Positions 62,377-64,000 of a stretch of DNA of 64,000 nt are shown here, one piece after another. Location: contig QFQP01000001.1 in NCBI GenBank assembly GCA_003243425.1, forward strand, positions 124,001 to 188,000. The letters are read 5' to 3'. The notes beneath the pieces were generated by a model. The model was not told the DNA's origin. It did no database searches and was given only the letters and a program-made list of their open reading frames with translations. Each line of letters starts with the position of its first letter. Position 1 is the stretch's first letter. Position numbers and translations under genes: made by a program. The DNA comes from Archangium gephyra (lineage in GTDB: Bacteria > Myxococcota > Myxococcia > Myxococcales > Myxococcaceae).

Positions 62377-63624
62377 ATGGGGTTTCTGAGGTGGTTCAAG
62401 AAGGAAGACGCGCCGGTCGAACGTTTCGATGGTCAGCGCGTGTTCCGGTTGCGCGCCGACGAAGCGCTCGTGCTCGAGGCCGCGGCGCCTGAAGGCGTGT
62501 TGGCGGCGCTGTGTCCGCGGTGCGGTGAGGCGATGGAAGAAGCGCTGCTGGTCAGCCGTCTGCCCGATGAGCGCGTCGAGGTCGCGGTGCCTTCGCGAGC
62601 GGTCGATGGCTGGGCGTGCTTCGAGTGCCGGGCGGTCTCAGGGCCGCGATTTCTGACGCCGAAGCGCAGCGTCGAGTGGGGCCAGCAGGGCGCCGACCAC
62701 GTGCGTGCGCGCAACTTCGGCGCTGCCGAGTGGTGGTTCACGCGCCTGGCCAGCTCATGGCCGGACTACCCCGCTGCGTGGATGGACCTGGCGACGGCGT
62801 TCCGTGCGTGGTCCGACGCGTCGACCTCGGAGGTCGAAAAGCGCGCGCTGACTTCTCGACGTCGGGCGGCGGTGCGGCGCGCGGCGAAGGAACTCGAGCG
62901 CGATCGAAGCCGCACGCCTCCGCACATCGGCGCGTCGATCTTCTTTCAGTACGCGCAGAGCGCCGCCGAGGCAGGCGAGTGGAGTGAAACGCGTCGCATC
63001 GCTGCGTTGCTCATGCAACTCGACGGACCTCCGGACTTCATTGCGCGTCGTGAGGAGCTGACGAAGTGGCTGGCGACCGAGCCCGACGTCTCTGGGCCGG
63101 CCATGGCCATCGTCGCGCCGCACATGCCGCTCGCCGACCGGCGCGGAGCTCTCGTCGGCGACGCGCAACGGGCTTCAGTCGCCGGCGCCGCCGCCACGCT
63201 CGAGGCGCACTACGAGCGGCACCCCAACTGGAAGACGTTGTGGATGGCCGCGAAGGGCTGGCAAGCGCTCGGTGAATGGGAACGTTCGCTCGCCGCGTGG
63301 CGGAAAGCGGAGCGCCTGCACGGGGACATGCTCGACGTGGTCAGCGAGTCTTCGCTGGCGTGCCTGCTCGCCGGTCTCCACGAAGAAGCGCGCGACATCA
63401 ACCGCCGCGCGACCGCGCGCATGCCCACCGAATCGTCCGTGTGGTCGAACCTCGCGATGTGTGAAGTGCTCTGCGGCGACGTGACGCGCGCGAGCGCTGC
63501 CGTCGCTCACGCCCTGAAGCTTGAAGATCACCCGCGCACGCGCGCGCTGGCGACGGCGATCGAGCGTTGGGCGAAGGCAGGGACACTCCCGAGGACGTTC
63601 GAGGAGCTGAACGCGATGGCGTGA
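62377..63624 (+). CDS. Cytosolic TPR protein with zinc-ribbon-like CxxC pairs
   Basis: 415 residues from the ATG at 62377, chosen over the longer frame from 62308 because only the former has a GGGAAGAG-like site in its proximity. No signal. CPRCGEAM at about 46-53 and CFEC at about 86-89 form a two-half zinc ribbon. The remainder is built of helix pairs with TPR spacing (for example ALGEWERSLAAWRKAERLHG, LLAGLHEEARDINRRA, AVAHALKLEDHP). Function unknown; protein interaction is likely. Confidence 0.8.
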   Translation: MGFLRWFKKEDAPVERFDGQRVFRLRADEALVLEAAAPEGVLAALCPRCGEAMEEALLVSRLPDERVEVAVPSRAVDGWACFECRAVSGPRFLTPKRSVEWGQQGADHVRARNFGAAEWWFTRLASSWPDYPAAWMDLATAFRAWSDASTSEVEKRALTSRRRAAVRRAAKELERDRSRTPPHIGASIFFQYAQSAAEAGEWSETRRIAALLMQLDGPPDFIARREELTKWLATEPDVSGPAMAIVAPHMPLADRRGALVGDAQRASVAGAAATLEAHYERHPNWKTLWMAAKGWQALGEWERSLAAWRKAERLHGDMLDVVSESSLACLLAGLHEEARDINRRATARMPTESSVWSNLAMCEVLCGDVTRASAAVAHALKLEDHPRTRALATAIERWAKAGTLPRTFEELNAMA

Positions 63625-63681
63625 GCTGCGCACACCGCCGCACAGATTTGCGGGCCTACCTTATTAATAGGCGCGTTCCGC

Positions 63682-64000
63682 TCAGACGCCGAGCCACTCG
63701 AGTGCGCCGGGCAGTCGGTCTGCTGAGTAGTCGAGCTGAAGCACGCGCCGGTGACCGGAAGAAGTCGTTGGCGACGACGCGTGGAGAATCGGCGTGGCGT
63801 ACGCCCAGACGTCACCGCGCTTCGCCAGACAGGTGAAGCTCCCGCAGCGCGCGACGACCTGGGGAACGTCGGCCTCTGCGATGCGGCCCAGGCGATGTGA
63901 ACCCGGAGCGATGCGCAGCGGCGCGTTGCCCGGCGGCACGTCGTCGAGATGCACGCGCAGCGTCACCATGCGCGCGAGCAGGTCGAATGGCGGCGCCACG
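63682..64000 (-). CDS. Phytanoyl-CoA dioxygenase family protein (5' end outside window)
   Basis: Only the last 106 codons are visible and the start lies beyond the window. The segment HLDDVPPGNAPLRIAPGSHRLG, the later GDVWAYATPILHASSP and the ending RRVLQLDYS are the classic late part of PhyH Fe(II)/2-oxoglutarate dioxygenases: the distal iron His (ILH) and the Arg for 2-oxoglutarate (HRR). The first iron ligands are outside. Substrate unknown. The 57 bases before its stop contain the palindrome-like CCTTATTAATAGG but nothing clearly regulatory. Confidence 0.85.
   Translation of the reverse strand, partial: VAPPFDLLARMVTLRVHLDDVPPGNAPLRIAPGSHRLGRIAEADVPQVVARCGSFTCLAKRGDVWAYATPILHASSPTTSSGHRRVLQLDYSADRLPGALEWLGV

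Overview
The window is a high-GC chromosomal segment from a myxobacterium, most likely of the Myxococcus/Cystobacter side of the phylum. The signs are many lipoproteins with Asp-Ala-Gly or Thr-Gly-Gly-Gly linkers, MopE-like Cys-rich and metal-binding-motif proteins, a MYXO-CTERM-type tail, AgmX/PglI-type and TSP3/OmpA proteins, an NtrC-family regulator beside two sRNA-like units, and pervasive ATGA/GTGA start-stop overlaps. There are about 43 protein genes and no rRNA, tRNA, insertion sequence or CRISPR array that I can support.

Layout. 1-7715 (minus): five-gene unit with a haem-motif outer-surface protein, two small or haem-bearing lipoproteins, a Tat-exported DUF1501 protein and an FG-GAP repeat lipoprotein cut by the window edge. 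7835-9750: DUF420 membrane protein coupled to formimidoylglutamate deiminase (hutF). 9805-15712: a regulatory-like-repeat lipoprotein, an ArgE-type M20 deacetylase, a tiny HhH protein and a Cys-rich lipoprotein. 15721-22056: an NhaR-like LysR regulator divergent from a four-gene unit that ends in dabB-dabA, the energy-coupled inorganic-carbon uptake pair. 22150-24704: phosphoribosyltransferase and selB. 24779-26693: an NtrC-family sigma-54 activator followed by two tandem small-RNA units. 26786-34983 (minus): a respiratory complex I cluster in the order nuoE-F-J-K-L-M-N. 35099-36342: an AAA ATPase broken by a one-base slip. 36427-39948: a giant MYXO-CTERM surface lipoprotein. 39942-54273 (minus): a 14-kb unit of four large exported proteins and one small TPR-like protein. 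54382-58431 (minus): an alkaline-ceramidase-type membrane protein, a small lipoprotein and a Cys-rich HELGH lipoprotein. 58516-60411: a receiver protein and a kinase-like protein with an altered catalytic loop. 60490-64000: a beta-barrel-like protein, an AgmX-type protein, a TPR/zinc-ribbon protein and a partial PhyH dioxygenase.

The most exciting element is the gap at 26207-26785. Two units about 118 nt long repeat the same architecture: a sigma-54-type promoter, then 17-18 nt to a 30-nt hairpin whose 8-nt loop is U plus seven C, then an identical 12-nt motif, then an intrinsic terminator. Stem sequences differ between the copies while pairing is kept, which supports real RNA structure. Perfect TTTCA-N4-TGAAA dyads lie at enhancer distance, and the gene directly upstream encodes an NtrC-family activator. 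This strongly resembles the Myxococcus Pxr developmental gatekeeper sRNA, here as tandem paralogues, and in logic resembles Vibrio LuxO-Qrr. The second most notable element is the undescribed surface-protein operon at 39942-54273 with two paralogous helical lipoproteins of more than 1400 residues.
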